Source: Stratiolaelaps scimitus
Lineage: Eukaryota; Arthropoda; Arachnida; Mesostigmata; Laelapidae
NCBI GenBank assembly: GCA_019614645.1
Contig: JABWDB010000007.1
Span: forward strand, 11,297,501 to 11,361,500
DNA: 64,000 nt
Direction: 5' to 3'
Shown here in pieces: positions 1-12,172 of the stretch. The translations under genes were made by a program, and so were the position numbers. The notes beneath the pieces were generated by a model. That model saw only the letters and a program-made list of their open reading frames with translations, had not been told where the DNA came from and made no database searches. Numbering within the stretch: position 1 is the first letter of the stretch; each line of letters starts with the position of its first letter.

Positions 1-275
1 ATATCTGGCTACTCTTTGCTCATTGTTCCGTTGTTGTTTGTGGTTGCCTTCAGACGCTCCGCGTTCGCAGGCCTGGATGGAGCGATGCGCTGCCGAAACT
101 AGTTGACCCTTGCAGATCAATCAAAGTCCTTCACATCGAACAAATTTCTAATTAGATATGTGTATCAGTAACTCATGAACTCGTTAGAAAAGACAGAGAG
201 AGCTGTGCTAACACATTCGGCAGAATAAAGTCGCCTTCGTTTCCCTGATATTTTGTTTACAATGATATACAGAAC

Positions 276-277
<2 letters not shown>

Positions 278-309
<32 letters not shown>
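278..309. repeat. (TA)n microsatellite
   Basis: About 16 uninterrupted AT dinucleotides. It is the first of more than ten AT tracts in the window. Confidence 0.95.
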
Positions 310-315
<6 letters not shown>

Positions 316-915
316 CCCAACAAGTTGATATCACGGTCACGTGGAGACAGCTGACATAAGGGTTCACTAATTCTGGTAGCTAATCGGTGTAAACGTTCTA
401 GATAGAGATATACATCCGGTCGTGCCGGTTTCAGCCAATGCAACAAATCAGTACGAAGTCATCAAATATGGACGGAACAATGGTATGACTAAATAAGTGG
501 AGACCAGCTGCGGCAACTTCTGGTGACGGCGGGCCGAAGTCTGCCAATGTTATTTGAATGGGCAAACTTCAGTGGCACAATAACTTGGGGTATGTTGGCA
601 GTCGTTGAACGTATTTAATTTACATCACAATAGAAACAGAGGACTGCAGCGCAGCTTTATCCATCGAGGTTATTAACAAGGGCAAAACGACTTCACATCT
701 GGCGAAAACCAAATAGCGTGTGTGTTGTATTGTACCTCGCATAGAGCCACCATGCAGGACCCTATTGTCTATTCGCTGTGGTCCGTATATAACTGAATGT
801 CGATCTCCTGTGCAGTATTCGCATGCATTCTAACCCTCGTGCATCAACCCACTAAGCTGCGCAGTCCCTTTCGATGTTGCTGTCGATTGGTCAATTGTAG
901 TCCGGCAGGTGTTTC

Positions 916-955
916 GACATTCTAAGAATGTCGTTTGTTGTAGACATTCTAAGAA
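916..955. promoter_or_regulatory. Duplicated TTCTAAGAA (STAT-type) motif
   Basis: TTCTAAGAA occurs at 920-928 and again at 947-955. The first copy sits in a perfect 17-bp palindrome (916-932, GACATTCT-A-AGAATGTC). The second is a direct repeat of 13 bp (943-955) without the right palindrome arm. TTCNNNGAA is the established core for STAT factors, including Drosophila Stat92E. Use as a regulatory site is inference; a local duplication alone would also give this pattern. Confidence 0.3.
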
Positions 956-1380
956 ACATCCCCTTTGGAACTATTCTGTAGGAAAGTTTCAGTCACTTCA
1001 GTAAAGTTATTACATCAGACGGTTTGACCATGCGTTTATCTGCCTATATTGTTTTATGATTAATTCGTTATGTATTGTATATATTGAGGAGACGAGCTGA
1101 GTTATCGACAAATGGTCTGAGGGCTTTCTACATTTTTGAAAACAATTAAACGAGAATGTATCCGTGCGGCAGCCCCCGAAGCCTAAACATTCTCTATTTT
1201 TGCCAGCAGCTGAGTCCTCCCATCAGCATTCATACGCCCGCTATAGAGGTAGGCAAGTTAATCTATGTCCACTTATACAAGAAAGCTGATTATGAAATCA
1301 TTCATCTAATTCCCATAAGCATTGCATTGTACGGCCTCGCATTTTGAAGCTGGTTCTTAAAGCAACCACTACGTACTTCG

Positions 1381-1617
1381 ATATATATATATATATATAT
1401 TGGCTTAGCAATTACGCCTCTGTGGACTTGTGGCTTCGATGGTATCCAACAAGCAGATCACTACAGAAGTTCATCGAACCATTGGATCTTCTGACAAATT
1501 CGAAGTGTTGCTGAGCTTTCTGTTGCCTTTCGATGAAAACGACGACAGCAACAGCACCCTCAATATATATACATGTAAAAAAAATTATATATATATGCAT
1601 GTATATATATATATATG
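1381..1617. repeat. AT microsatellites flanking a short open frame
   Basis: A pure (AT)10 tract lies at 1381-1400. A compound tract of AT runs interrupted by ACATG, poly-A and GCATG lies at 1563-1617. Open frames in the interval read into the simple repeat and look like chance. Confidence 0.9.
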
Positions 1618-4600
1618 TAAAGATGCTTCGGTTATGAATTAAGCTAATTATATAACGAACGACAATTTTCGAAGTAAACCTCCCCAGACTTCATCGGCCT
1701 TCATGGATAGCGTTAAAATTACAGATAACACACGTTTTAGCTGTTGACGTACTGGGGTGGAGAAGCGGCTTTCTTTTTTATAATCACCAGGCCCGTGTTG
1801 TAAATTACTTGTCATCAAACCGCTGGAACTGGCAGCGTATCGATAGAAGGTGGTCTGACATCTGCATGTGTCTACAAAATGTATGAACGTATTGAAAGAG
1901 ATTACACGAGCATAAATTAGACGCGATTCACTCAACGGAACAACGAAACAAACACTTTTGAATCTATAAATAGTCGCCTACAAAAAACTGGAACGAGATC
2001 GTTGACGTTAGTTGTGAACTATAAGCGATAAACGTTTTTTAGCTGCCGCACCCACCTGTCGCACCCGTCAGGCAATAGCGGACTTCGAGAGAGCTTGTAA
2101 AACGCTAAAATATAACACATTTTGTATGTTGAAACAAACACAGAGTAAACAGAGCATGTGAATGTTGAGTACGTGGCACGATCTCATGTTATGAACAAGT
2201 GTTTATAAGGCAAAAAAACATTGAATGCATGAGGCTGCAAATCAGCTATCATCCGGACCTGCTCAGCATGGATAGTCTGAATTGCAAATCGTGTGACCAT
2301 TCGCCGGTTGCGAACGATCCGTGGATGGACGTGTAGACATGAACGATTCAATAAATCCAAGAAAGCGCGGTGCTTTTCGATGCTCATTTGGGTTTTCAGG
2401 CCTTCGTCTGATGGAGGGGTCAAGAGGTACTGAGGAAAAGTATGGAATAGTTGGCCACATGACATCGAAAACGGCAAACGTTTGCTGGTTATCTGTATAA
2501 TATGATTATCATCACATCGCCGACCGACAGTGTTAGTCAAAGTTATCGATGAAACGATAAAATCCGATCTGTGAGACAAATCATGTTTGGCCCTGTGGGT
2601 GTCTCTTCCACCAAATTAGTGCTATGAATCGAATGCAGGCTCTCTCTCCCTCCCCTGACTCTCTCTCTGTCCGGATAGCCTGTGCTCGTGGTGCTGTAAT
2701 CTGATTGAAAACGTGACTAGAACAACGTGAGAATAGTACAAACAGCCCTGGGGCTATCATTTAAGCTTCTGTGATGATCGGCTCACCTGGTTCATTTTCG
2801 TGCGAAGTGGTACTCACTCCATTGATCAGTTGCAGAAGACTGATTAGAAATGATGCGGTTAAATGGTGTCATTATGTCTCGGCCTATATGACGGGCGAGG
2901 AGCGATCTGAGAAAAACGCCTAATTTTGCATCAATTTCTAACTTTCGTCAGCGTGAGTCCTGAAGCGAGTCGCACGAAGGCTGGGTGGGAGTACAATGAA
3001 GTCGGCGAAATGACAGCTATTCTTCATGCTTTTGTGCCACCCAGCCAATGAGTATTGTGTTTCAATGTTCCACCTACTCGCTGCCCGTTACCGATCATGT
3101 CTTGTTCTGTTCTATCGACGTGCAACGTCATAGTGGGCGTCGCTGATCGACGACTGGACCGCTGAACATGAGCTGTGTTTCGGGTGAGAGCTAGTTTGCA
3201 TAACGAGGTGCATACTATTATGTTATTAAATATATGTAGTATTAATACAATATATATCGGTTGCTGATCAATCCACTGGTAGCTCTTGTGGAGACAATTT
3301 AGTGTATCAGTAATTTCGCTGTCGTCGGACAAAGAAACGTAAGCACATCGGGTGTTTTTCATCGTGCCCGATGAAAAACAACCAAGTTCACTTCAAATTG
3401 TTTTCCTCGAGAGAAAACTGCATAGTAAACATATCTGTCCTGTTCATTATCTTTCTTCTATCCCGTTTGGAAAATATAGATAAGATACAAATAGGTAATT
3501 AGCCCGGCCCATTGCCATAGCAGGAGGTGGTAGCAATTGGCGTCGGTGAGCAATCGTTTCTGCCTGGATGCTCGTACCGGCAGGCGATGAAGTTAGTTAA
3601 CACAATCTGCGCCACATCGGTAGGGTACACATAGCCAATGCATCCCACAGATGACCGATATTTAGCAAAAGCAAAATTGCCAATCTCCTGTCGTTATGTT
3701 TACTGGTAGATTGCATCGTTCAGCCGGTGAGGAATCAATCAAGCATGGAGTATAAACAGACAGGGAGTATATAATCGAGTCCATCTATTTACAACGTGTA
3801 GTATACGTTTGTTGATTTATTTTTTTTATATCCAAAATCAACGCATGCAATATGCGCTATGATGAATTTCCCTAAGGGCAGAGAACATCGCGAAGGAGCA
3901 ACTGGATGCGAGGATCAACTCGATGCCTATAACAAAATAAAATAGATGGACGAATCAATTTGTTCAGACTAAAGTGCCGGCTGTTAGTTGGTTGTGTTGA
4001 AATTTCGCTGGTTCTGCTGACCTTAGCCACCGTGGATGTGGGACGTGTCTTCGCTGTCAAATCAAAACTGTTCTTTGTTGTTATCATCAAAACACTCAGG
4101 CTACCTAGATAAGTCTCAGCACTAACGAGACAAATGTTTTATTTTAGGTTTTTTTGAAAGGGCATAATAAACTGGAAACGTATTACGGAGAGTGAATTAA
4201 TCACAGAAAAAAAGCATTACTTTTATATTTCATTTACGCACCCATGAGGACCGATGTGGTGTCGAGGACTGCAACTCAATGACATCTACCCTTATACATC
4301 TTCTACTGCCCCGGTGGGAGAACTAGCTCCATGTTTCTGACCTGGCCGAAGTGGGCCGTCTCCGGGGCCTATCTATCTCAATATATAGCGAGGCATGGAC
4401 CAGCTCTCCTAAGCTACCCCTAGGTGTCCTTCTTCGACCACCACCTGTCGCCCACGTCGTTGGGGGCCTGTAGAGGGTTGACAGATACCAAAGTTGCTGA
4501 CCAACTCTTGAAGGTTTACGTAGAATCGTTCGGCGTTACACACTATCGCAAGCTATGAACGAGCATAAGGCGAGCATATTTGAAGCAGCCTACCGCCGAC

Positions 4601-4968
4601 CTCCGGTGGCATGGCCAGAAGAAACCTTCTCGCCAGCAGTTGGCAACATGCTCAACCTTGAGTGAAGCACCACATCAAAAATCGTCGTCTGCTTATCGCA
4701 TTTGCAACCTGTAAATACCCGTGGACAGGTGTAGGTGTGAGATATCTTCTCCGCTGTCGCCTCGCCCCCCAAGTCCCATAGCCGTGTCGTGCCTTCAGTG
4801 ATACTGCAGTTGCACACCCCAGCCAAGTTTCGAAGAAGATGAATGCTCCAGCTTAAAGTCGGCGCAACAAATGTGACCTGGGACACCTTACACTGCTCCT
4901 GCAATGTTCTCATGTACGAATTTCAATTTGTCTCCCGATCCTTCTATATCCTACCTCCCCATTTTTGA

Positions 4969-4990
4969 TCTCTCTCTCTCTCTCTCTCTC
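4969..4990. repeat. (TC)11 microsatellite
   Basis: Eleven uninterrupted TC units in otherwise non-repetitive sequence. Confidence 0.95.
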
Positions 4991-5306
4991 ACTTTCTATA
5001 GCTCACTGTCCCATGCGGTTCCATGCAGTCGTCCGTCTCCGGGAGGAGCAAGTCCTTTGGGACTCTGGCCCTCAGTCGCCCAGATGAGTTCAGATCTTAT
5101 CCGGTGCAGCCTATAACTAACTACAATATCATACATATGTCACTGTAGTTCCATTGAGTAGGCTTTGTCGAACCCGTAACGATCGTGTCGAATTTAAACC
5201 ACGAGGTATAGGGGCTTTTTACTTTGCTGATCATTTGATCCTACTAAGTTTCGGCCAAGATTAGAGGAAGAGAGTGAAAAGTGCAACACGGCCAGCCACG
5301 CACAGG

Positions 5307-5324
5307 CACACACACACACACACA
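5307..5324. repeat. (CA)9 microsatellite
   Basis: Nine CA units, followed by a short ATTGTATTATATAT stretch. Confidence 0.95.
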
Positions 5325-8300
5325 TTGTATTATATATGGCGTGTCTGTGAGCACAGAATACGAAGTCTCAACTAGCTTTAACAACGATCTTGTGTATCGG
5401 ATTTGCTCAGTGCAGGTGGGGCGAAACAACGAATAGGGAGCATAGCTTTGGATTTTGGCTGGTGGTGATTTCAATGAAGATTAGATTCGTGTCTCTCGTC
5501 TTTACGCTCCAATCTCTGTTGAGCCTCTTGCTTCGGGTGTTCTCGTTCGGACGAAAGATTAAATTTTAGCTTGCGCCCTATCCATGTCGATTTGGCTGGC
5601 GGGGTTATGCCGTGGTTCAAGCCCAATCGAGAGGTTGACTCCTGGTAGCCGCCTGAATGCAGGAAAGACTGAAGTGGGAGTTCCTTCCCTGTAGTGAGTT
5701 TCTGTACTGAAATCGCAAGGGATAACCTTCCGGTTGGCAAGAGGAGGCAGCTGGGTGAAATCGAGAGCGCATTGTAGATTTCGAGGATGAGTGAACGGTG
5801 TAATCGAACCCGCTCGGTCCCTTTAAACGGCACCAGTTCTGACCAGCAAGCGTCTGTACTGCGGAGTCTCGTGTGCACAAAATCGGCATACGCTGTGCAT
5901 ATATTTCACCTGGACAATTAAATAATAATTCGAAACGGCAAGGCATAATAATTTCAAGTTTTAATTTTATTAACGCTTCGACCTTTATAGTGTTAACAGA
6001 ATGACTAATGTCAATGGACAATATCAATAATAAGTCGCTTCTTCATATTTATTCTGAGGCGGTTGCCGCGAATAATGTTATACTGTGAAAGGTCCATTTT
6101 GAGTCCATCCTGCGATATTCGAGCAATGAACACGCTTCTCCCAATAGAATAGAGAATTTGTTTTCAAGTCTAGTTTTACGTGTTCAATTTCGCCCTCTAA
6201 AAATAGCTCCGGCCAATTAGTTGACGCACAACGTCCGCATTAAGAGTTAGCTATCCACCGGGTGAGTGGCGTCTAAATAAACGTACAGATAAAAACGCTA
6301 TTTCCTTCTTCCTCTCGTACGCGTTCAATGTCCCTCTCGAATCTTTCCCCACCTCTGTAGGAGAGCCACCTAACTTCCAAGGCAAGAAATCACAGTATTA
6401 AGAGCAATTAACAGATCTGCTGGAGTCGTTCCACTTGCAAGCGGGGGGTCAAGGTCTCTCACAGGCTCGAATACATTCGCCAAACGAATTTCGTGGCTGA
6501 CACCGACGAAAGCCGGTTTTTCTTGCTGCGGATCGTGTTGGCACGTTCTCGTAGAGTAGCTCATTTCTAGGAATTCTTTAGCTGGACGCCATTGTCAGCT
6601 AGTTGTATTGAGTTCAAACTAAGAGCTATCAGAGATGGAGACCAACGGCAGCCTCAAGAAGAAGAAGACATAAAAAAATTAAAAAGGAAGGTGCACCAGG
6701 ATGCGTTCAGAGATCGTCGAAGCGGTGGCGGGAAGCTGAGAGAAGCCTCAGTATGAAACAAGAGTTTTTTAGCTTCAAACAAAAAACTACTTAACTAATT
6801 TAACCGAATTCTACAAACGGGGGCAGCCTGTAGTCAAGTCATTCTCATGGACCACCTTTTCAACATTTTGCATCATTCGTTAGCGACGTGAACCTTCCCT
6901 CTGATCCTCGGACGGCCAGATTATGAGAAAAAATTCTCAATACATGTCTGGATCCGAGAGATGCGATAGGCATTCGGCGTCGTGTCGTAAGATAAATGTT
7001 CGGCCGAAACTTCAGCGGTCAGTTACAGCTTCTCCAGAGTCCATTATAATGTAATCGTTGACGAGGTGTTGGGGGGAGCGACTAGCGAGTGCTTCACAAA
7101 CCCACAATAATACCACTGCTAAGACCAAATTTTAGATCGTGTAGAGGTGAAGGTGAACGCGAGGTGAGGGCCAATGAAAGGTGGGGGACTACCTAAGTAC
7201 TCTTCGTTAAAGGTTACTGGCAAAAAAACAAGTTGGGATCCATTTGGATTCCCTAGGGCCCTGTCCTCAAGACGTGCTTCTTATTCTGAATATTATTAGT
7301 CCACTGGATACAATACCCCCCGTTCGCTGTGGTACGGTACAAGTGGAGAATAGAACGCCGATGCCGGTCTTTTGATCTATCCTTTTAAAAGGGGTCTGAA
7401 GTAAAGAAATACTAATATAACTCAATTCAGTGCATGGTAGGCCTCTATTCTATTTACGATTCAAATGAAATACTCGCTTTTTTTTATTCCTATCATTCCC
7501 CATAGACCTCCAACAATAGCAATTAATAATCGCAGTGCTAGATCCTCTCAAAATATAGAACCTCCAGAAATTACTTCGGTATATAGCTTAATTCCTCAGA
7601 TAAACTGATACAATTTCCATGAAAGCGATCGGCACTCGCAATCGGGAGTCGGCAGTCCACGATTTGACATAGCTCAGATCAAATCCTATTAGAGCTCAGC
7701 TGTTATGTGAAAACGCCTCTCTAGTGGTGATTTTATTTACCGGTTGACGTCTATAGGTCTGCACTTAGCAGCGAGACGAGCAAGCTAACAGGGGGTCGGC
7801 GGGTTTTTGTGCAACTGTGGCAGTCACTTACGTCGTAGGGCAGAAAACCATCACCTATCACCACCACCCTCTATTCTCAACACTAACGCAGTAGTGGTGG
7901 TGCGGCGCCGGTAGTGGCTATGGCAGCCGCAGTCGTGAACCTATAGCGAAATAGCGGATATACCCCAGTCGTTTGCCACGATAGCTCGTTCTTGATAACC
8001 TGCCTGAATAATGCATGCCAGCGGAGCCGTTGCCAACAGCACCTTGTACTAGGGCGTAAGAAGCAAAGTTGTGTCCGTGAAAAAGCTCCATGCTCTCGGG
8101 TCCCCACTGTCCGACGGGGTGGCCCTCGCGGGCTTAAAAGCAGTTCATCGACTCTCAGACGTCGGGTGACTGCGTCACCTACCACGGCCGCTGAAGGGGT
8201 CGCAATGGTTGTTAAGGAGGAAAGACACATCTACCCCTTTTCTCCCACAGCGCGTTGCGTCGCAAGCATGTCTCCATCGCTAATCGGGTGATCGGCTGAT

Positions 8301-8675
8301 AGCCTGTCCCTCGAGTAAGCGTACCCCTGCATAACTTCTCGGAGATTCCTATTCTGGTTTTATTGACAAACTCCCACTATTGAGGTAATTCAAGATGCGG
8401 AGTTTACTGAAGAGGGACATAGCTATATGTTACTAGCATTAACCGCAGCTATCAGTGGACGCGCCATGCCATACGTGCTTTTATATTTAAACAAATAATC
8501 TCAGTCGGTTGGCCGAATGTTTAATAGCGGTAGATCTGAAACTATAGTTCATCTTCACGGATCTCGGAAACTAAAGCCGTTAATTCATGTTAATTGCTAC
8601 CTAGTAATATTATGGGCTGCACACATGCACCTCATTATCAATAAACTATAACATTAATAGTAAATATAATATATA

Positions 8676-8698
8676 AGGCTGTCCGGATCAAACTGTCC
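8676..8698 (+). repeat. Left terminal inverted repeat of mariner element
   Basis: 23 bp identical to the reverse complement of 9333-9355. The next two bases diverge (CG against GC on the inverted right arm), which sets the boundary. Confidence 0.95.
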
Positions 8699-8818
8699 CG
8701 CCATTCGAATGGCGCACAATCCGAAGTACGCGATACAATGCGTTCATTTTTGGAGTGGGCACGCGGCAGGAATGTGGCTTCCTTTCGAACACTGAGTGCT
8801 TTTGATACGATCAGAAAG

Positions 8819-9300
8819 ATGGACACTGCAGCAAAAAAATCAAATTCCCCCAAAAATCAACGGGAAAACATCAAGTTTTTGTTTCTCCAAAAACACCCTC
8901 CAGCTGAAATCCAGCGAAAATTAGTGAACGCGTACAGCAGGTCTGCCTTATGCCTGCGAACGGTGCGAAGTTGGTGCAAGCGATTTAACAGTGGAAATTT
9001 GGACACTGATGACCATGAGGCGGGGACCACAAATAAGGTCCAACGAGGAACGAACGGATTGACAGAATCAAGGCAGCTTGTGAGCTAACTAGAGCTTGGT
9101 CCATGAGGTCTTTGTCGGCTGAAACTGTGATTCCTCGGGTGACATGTCATGAAATTGTCACCAATATACTGAAGATGAAGAAAATCAATGCAAAATGGGT
9201 TCCCTATATACTGAGTGCTGAGCAGATGAAAATGCGTGTGGAGTGTTCGACATCTAATTTGAAGACTTATACGCAACAAACCAGTCGCCTTTTGAACTGA
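8819..9300 (+). pseudogene. Mariner transposase fragment, DNA-binding half only, frameshifted
   Basis: Reading from the ATG at 8819, the first frame (to 9088) has the first helix-turn-helix of mariner transposases: an NIKFLFLQKHPPAEIQ helix, then TVRSWCKRFNSG, the usual aromatic-phenylalanine turn before an acidic linker. Near 9040 the homology moves to another frame: RIDRIKAACE, then LSAETVIPRVTCHEI (the second helix-turn-helix) and INAKWVPYILSAEQ, which matches the conserved S/N-AKWVP-LL--EQ motif. The frame ends at 9298-9300 shortly after RVE. The catalytic D,D34D region that should follow is absent. One frameshift plus the loss of more than half of the roughly 345 residues make this a pseudogene. 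No domestication is suggested. Confidence 0.85.
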
Positions 9301-9332
9301 TTTAGTTCAAAACTTATTGGAATTTATCGAGC

Positions 9333-9355
9333 GGACAGTTTGATCCGGACAGCCT
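9333..9355 (-). repeat. Right terminal inverted repeat of mariner element
   Basis: Reverse complement of 8676-8698 over 23 bp without mismatch. Such identity suggests the element is not very old, although its coding part is broken. Confidence 0.95.
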
Positions 9356-9622
9356 AATATTTTAGTAGTGCGAAAAGGCGAATTATCTGCGACCCCGACT
9401 GTTGTCGTAGTCAATCAAGATACTCATTGAGGCTTTCCGTTTTTGCATACCCAGCCAACACCTTGTACACCGAACACAAAACCAATTTAGAGCGAACGCA
9501 GGAAGCTTTAGTAAACCCAAGGTCAGTAACATTATTGACACTATTGTACATTTCATCTACGAACCGAAGGTTTTGTAATCTGTATTTTGCAATCGTGTGC
9601 GTCGACACTAAAACTGGAGCAG

Positions 9623-9825
9623 ACGATAAGTCCGGTGAAGTCGGAAATACACTACACGATAATTGTCGACAGTTCTGCTTGACATGCTGTGGTACTATTA
9701 TATTTGTCCTACTTGTTGTTCTACTGAGTGGGCACGTTCCACTTAAGCAAGCGCCCTGTGATGACATTGACGTGCCCACCCAGTGCGACTGGCCGAGCGA
9801 CTTCCGGTGTCGCGCCGCGAAGTAA
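9623..9825 (+). CDS. Possible terminal exon with one membrane segment
   Basis: Not recognised. After an AG at 9621-9622 the frame reads an acidic start, then a cysteine cluster (CRQFCLTCC), a hydrophobic stretch of about 13 residues (TIIFVLLVVLLSG) and a short Cys/Asp-rich tail ending at the TAA at 9823-9825. This resembles a single-pass membrane protein end with juxtamembrane cysteines. The acceptor has a poor pyrimidine tract. The open frame extends upstream to about 9427, so the true start is unknown. A long imperfect inverted repeat (9723-9784) lies within the frame, which argues against coding. Chance is a real alternative. Confidence 0.22.
9723..9784. repeat. Imperfect inverted repeat, 15-bp arms
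   Basis: The arms 9723-9737 (ACTGAGTGGGCACGT) and 9770-9784 pair over 15 bp with one mismatch, across a 32-base loop. It lies about 370 bp beyond the right end of the mariner element. It may be a decayed miniature transposon or a fortuitous hairpin. Confidence 0.7.
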
Positions 9826-10016
9826 TATCACGAATAGTGATGCTTGTCCCCGCTGCTCAGTTCACCATCTTATAACGTAATCAGCCAGTGTTGTTGTTGT
9901 TGTTGTTTATTTCGGTCACCCAGCAGCAGGTTGGTGATGAATAGTTTGTTGCTCTGCCATCGTCATTCGCTGTCAAAATAGGTTGTTCCTTATTCTAAGA
10001 TATATGTCACTTATCG

Positions 10017-10079
10017 CAGCTCGAACCTGCAGGCTCCGACTTGTAAAGCCATAGACCTACCGCTATCCAAGCCACCGGC
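10017..10079 (-). mobile_element. tRNA-like SINE fragment
   Basis: On the minus strand an A-box-like TGGATAGCGGTAGG (10069 downward) is followed by an anticodon-like loop TTTACAA and a well-formed T arm: the stem TGCAG/CTGCG closes the loop GTTCGAG at about 10018-10034, containing the B box GGTTCGAGC (10019-10027). No acceptor stem closes the structure and the D stem is poor, so this is not a functional tRNA gene. A tRNA-derived SINE head or tRNA pseudogene fits best. The anticodon position would read UAC (Val), but the parent tRNA is uncertain. Confidence 0.5.
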
Positions 10080-12172
10080 TGCCTGGTTCTTGCAAAAAAA
10101 TGCATCAGATCTTTGTGACGTTTTGGAACAGCTGGAAGACCCTCATCCCGATTTACTCCTGCCTGGAAATTCCACAAGGAATTTACATACAGAATTCCTG
10201 TGCGCAAATGTACAATCCATAACTGCTGCGTATCTATTCAGCTTGAGGAGACGATTCGCTCCCGTCAGTCCAATCGCTTCGCTCAGGCGGGCAAACGCGA
10301 CTAGACACGCGACAACCATATGCATTGTGAGCCCGAACACGCGTATCCACCGTCATTGCAGGCGTAGTCTGGCTTTTGCCTTTTCAACTCAGACAGAGGT
10401 CAGCGTCTCTTCTTCGTGGTTCCGCTTTTCAGCTCGAATATATGTAATTGAGAACGGTATTCAGTCATAAGCTTTCAGCCTTAGTCAGACTTAGTTGCCG
10501 CTATTGCCCCTTCATACCGAGTGTCTATACTGGCTACCACTATACGGGTGTAGTGCGATGCACGAAGGTTTCTCCTATATAAACAAATGTGTGTGTAGAG
10601 GAAAGGGGAAAATAGCTTCTGTATTCACGAGAGGAGGTACGGTCTCTTCAGGAGTACAACACACCTTTGCGCTTTCTCTATCTCTCTCTATCTCTCCTTC
10701 TCTTCTTCTCTGGTGTAGTTCTGCCAGACAGTATTATATTATACATGTGGTAGTCGTATGGATATTGATGCGGGTCCGAGCATGTGACACCCAGAAGTGG
10801 GCCGGTAGACGAAAGACAAGACGGTAGCTCGCGGCCAACCGGAAGGCTACGGCTTTCTCCAGAACGCCGGTCGCGAGTGGGCTGTCCTAACCTCTCGGGG
10901 GTGCCCTTCCCCCGACGACTTGTTCGAGAAGCATAACGACTCCGAGCACATTGGGACGGTTGCGCTTAAATCCAGTATCGAATTCGTCTCTTCCCTGTGT
11001 GTTGGCGATAGTTTTCTACGTACAGTTTAGCGCGCGTAGTCATTTAGTGATCACACATGGCGAATCAAACTCCAGGTTGAACCTTCATTATCCCCATCGA
11101 AAGGCATCATGGAGAGTAGCCATACCCGACCAACTCAGTTCACTGAGCGTAAAGGCGGCTGCAGCTGACGATAAACGTCATTTCGGAACAGCAGGGTCGA
11201 AACGAGTAGACGCACGTGGTTGCCGACATCCCATTGCTCCCGTTCTTCGACGCCGTGGAGGAGACATTTGATTCGGGTCGCGCGAAACCAATAGTCTACC
11301 TACACTACGAGTTGGTGCTTCGCACGAATACCTTCACGTACAAGTGAATTTGATTTGTTTGAGTTATTTCGTTAATTCGAGTAGTCGTGACGTGTTTCTG
11401 TGTCTGTGTTTGTACGCGAGAGTGCAAGTGTGAAATATGTGAATCTGGGACAGTTTATTATAGCATACAGTTCGTGTCAGTGTTTGAAACAGACTATTGA
11501 CTGTGAGTCCGTGCAAGCTTTAAGCCTTCGAGCCGGTAGAACGTGAAACAATAAGATTAACTTGTGTTAAATTTGTCCACATTGAACAATACCACAAGCA
11601 ACTTTTCGGCATTCATTTTCTATTTTCGTGCCTTTTCTTGTGAGGTGCGATATGAAAGTTGTGTCGACCAGCTCAAGAGACAATCGCTTGACTACACAGG
11701 TAGCAAGTTGCGAAATAGTGATACAAGTTATTATTGATTTTGCCATGACTTAACTTGTTACAAAGTTGACTCAACCTTGGTGATCGTATGAAACTTGTAG
11801 TTCAAAACGGAGATCTTGAAAGGACTTGCTTGCACCGATCTCGAATCAAGTTGGAGTCTTTCATAACAAGCAGTGCGATGCTTGAATTCGAGAAAAAGCC
11901 CCTTATTTATAAAATAAAACGCAAAGAGAATGCGAGTTCAATATGTTTTATTCGGTCAATCCATTCGGTAAATGAGGTCGTTCAGAAACAAATATATTAG
12001 TAAATTTTATCAAATTGCATTTATAGTGGTGCTCATCCATCTATATCTGTATATATATATATATATCTATCTATCCTCAGAGTAATGCACACCCTGCAGA
12101 GGAGCAGTCACCTAATCGATGAACTAATCCGTGGATTATATTTTTTTCTGTTGTTTGAAATCCCTATTTCAG
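10080..12172 (+). other. GC-richer non-coding stretch before the first NAV exon
   Basis: No exon was recognised. 10800-11280 is richer in CpG than its surroundings. 11340-11640 is GT-rich and short of ATG, a texture often seen in arthropod 5' untranslated exons. An initiator-like TCAGTT occurs at 11135-11140 inside the small palindrome CTCAGTTCACTGAG. A promoter for a navigator isoform is possible but unproven. An AT/CTAT microsatellite at about 12050-12075 precedes the first exon's pyrimidine tract. Confidence 0.3.

Larger units (their letters stand above)
1..8675. other. Non-coding region upstream of the mariner element
   Basis: No exon or RNA gene was recognised. I looked on the plus strand for the missing first half of the navigator CH domain (a tryptophan-alanine-asparagine helix and a DGVLLA-like stretch) and did not see it. 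The region holds dinucleotide microsatellites and a duplicated palindrome, listed separately. Open frames on both strands are about 60-136 codons, with no family signature. It could be a long 5' intron of the downstream gene or intergenic DNA. Confidence 0.6.
8676..9355 (+). mobile_element. Internally deleted mariner-like DNA transposon
   Basis: A 680-bp element is bounded by perfect 23-bp terminal inverted repeats. The left arm is 8676-8698 and starts AGGCTGTCCGGATC; the right arm is 9333-9355. Between them is a plus-strand transposase remnant with the paired helix-turn-helix DNA-binding region of mariner transposases but no DDE/D catalytic domain. Intact mariner elements are about 1.3 kb, so roughly half is missing and the copy cannot encode active transposase. 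It could have been mobilised in trans. A TA lies just outside the left end and AATA outside the right, so the expected TA target duplication is imperfect. The insertion lies about 2.8 kb upstream of the first visible navigator exon. Confidence 0.88.

Noticed and set aside
4590..4913. 107-codon minus-strand frame with mixed composition
   Set aside because: No motif, no promoter and no splice context. Its length is expected by chance in 64 kb of six-frame sequence.
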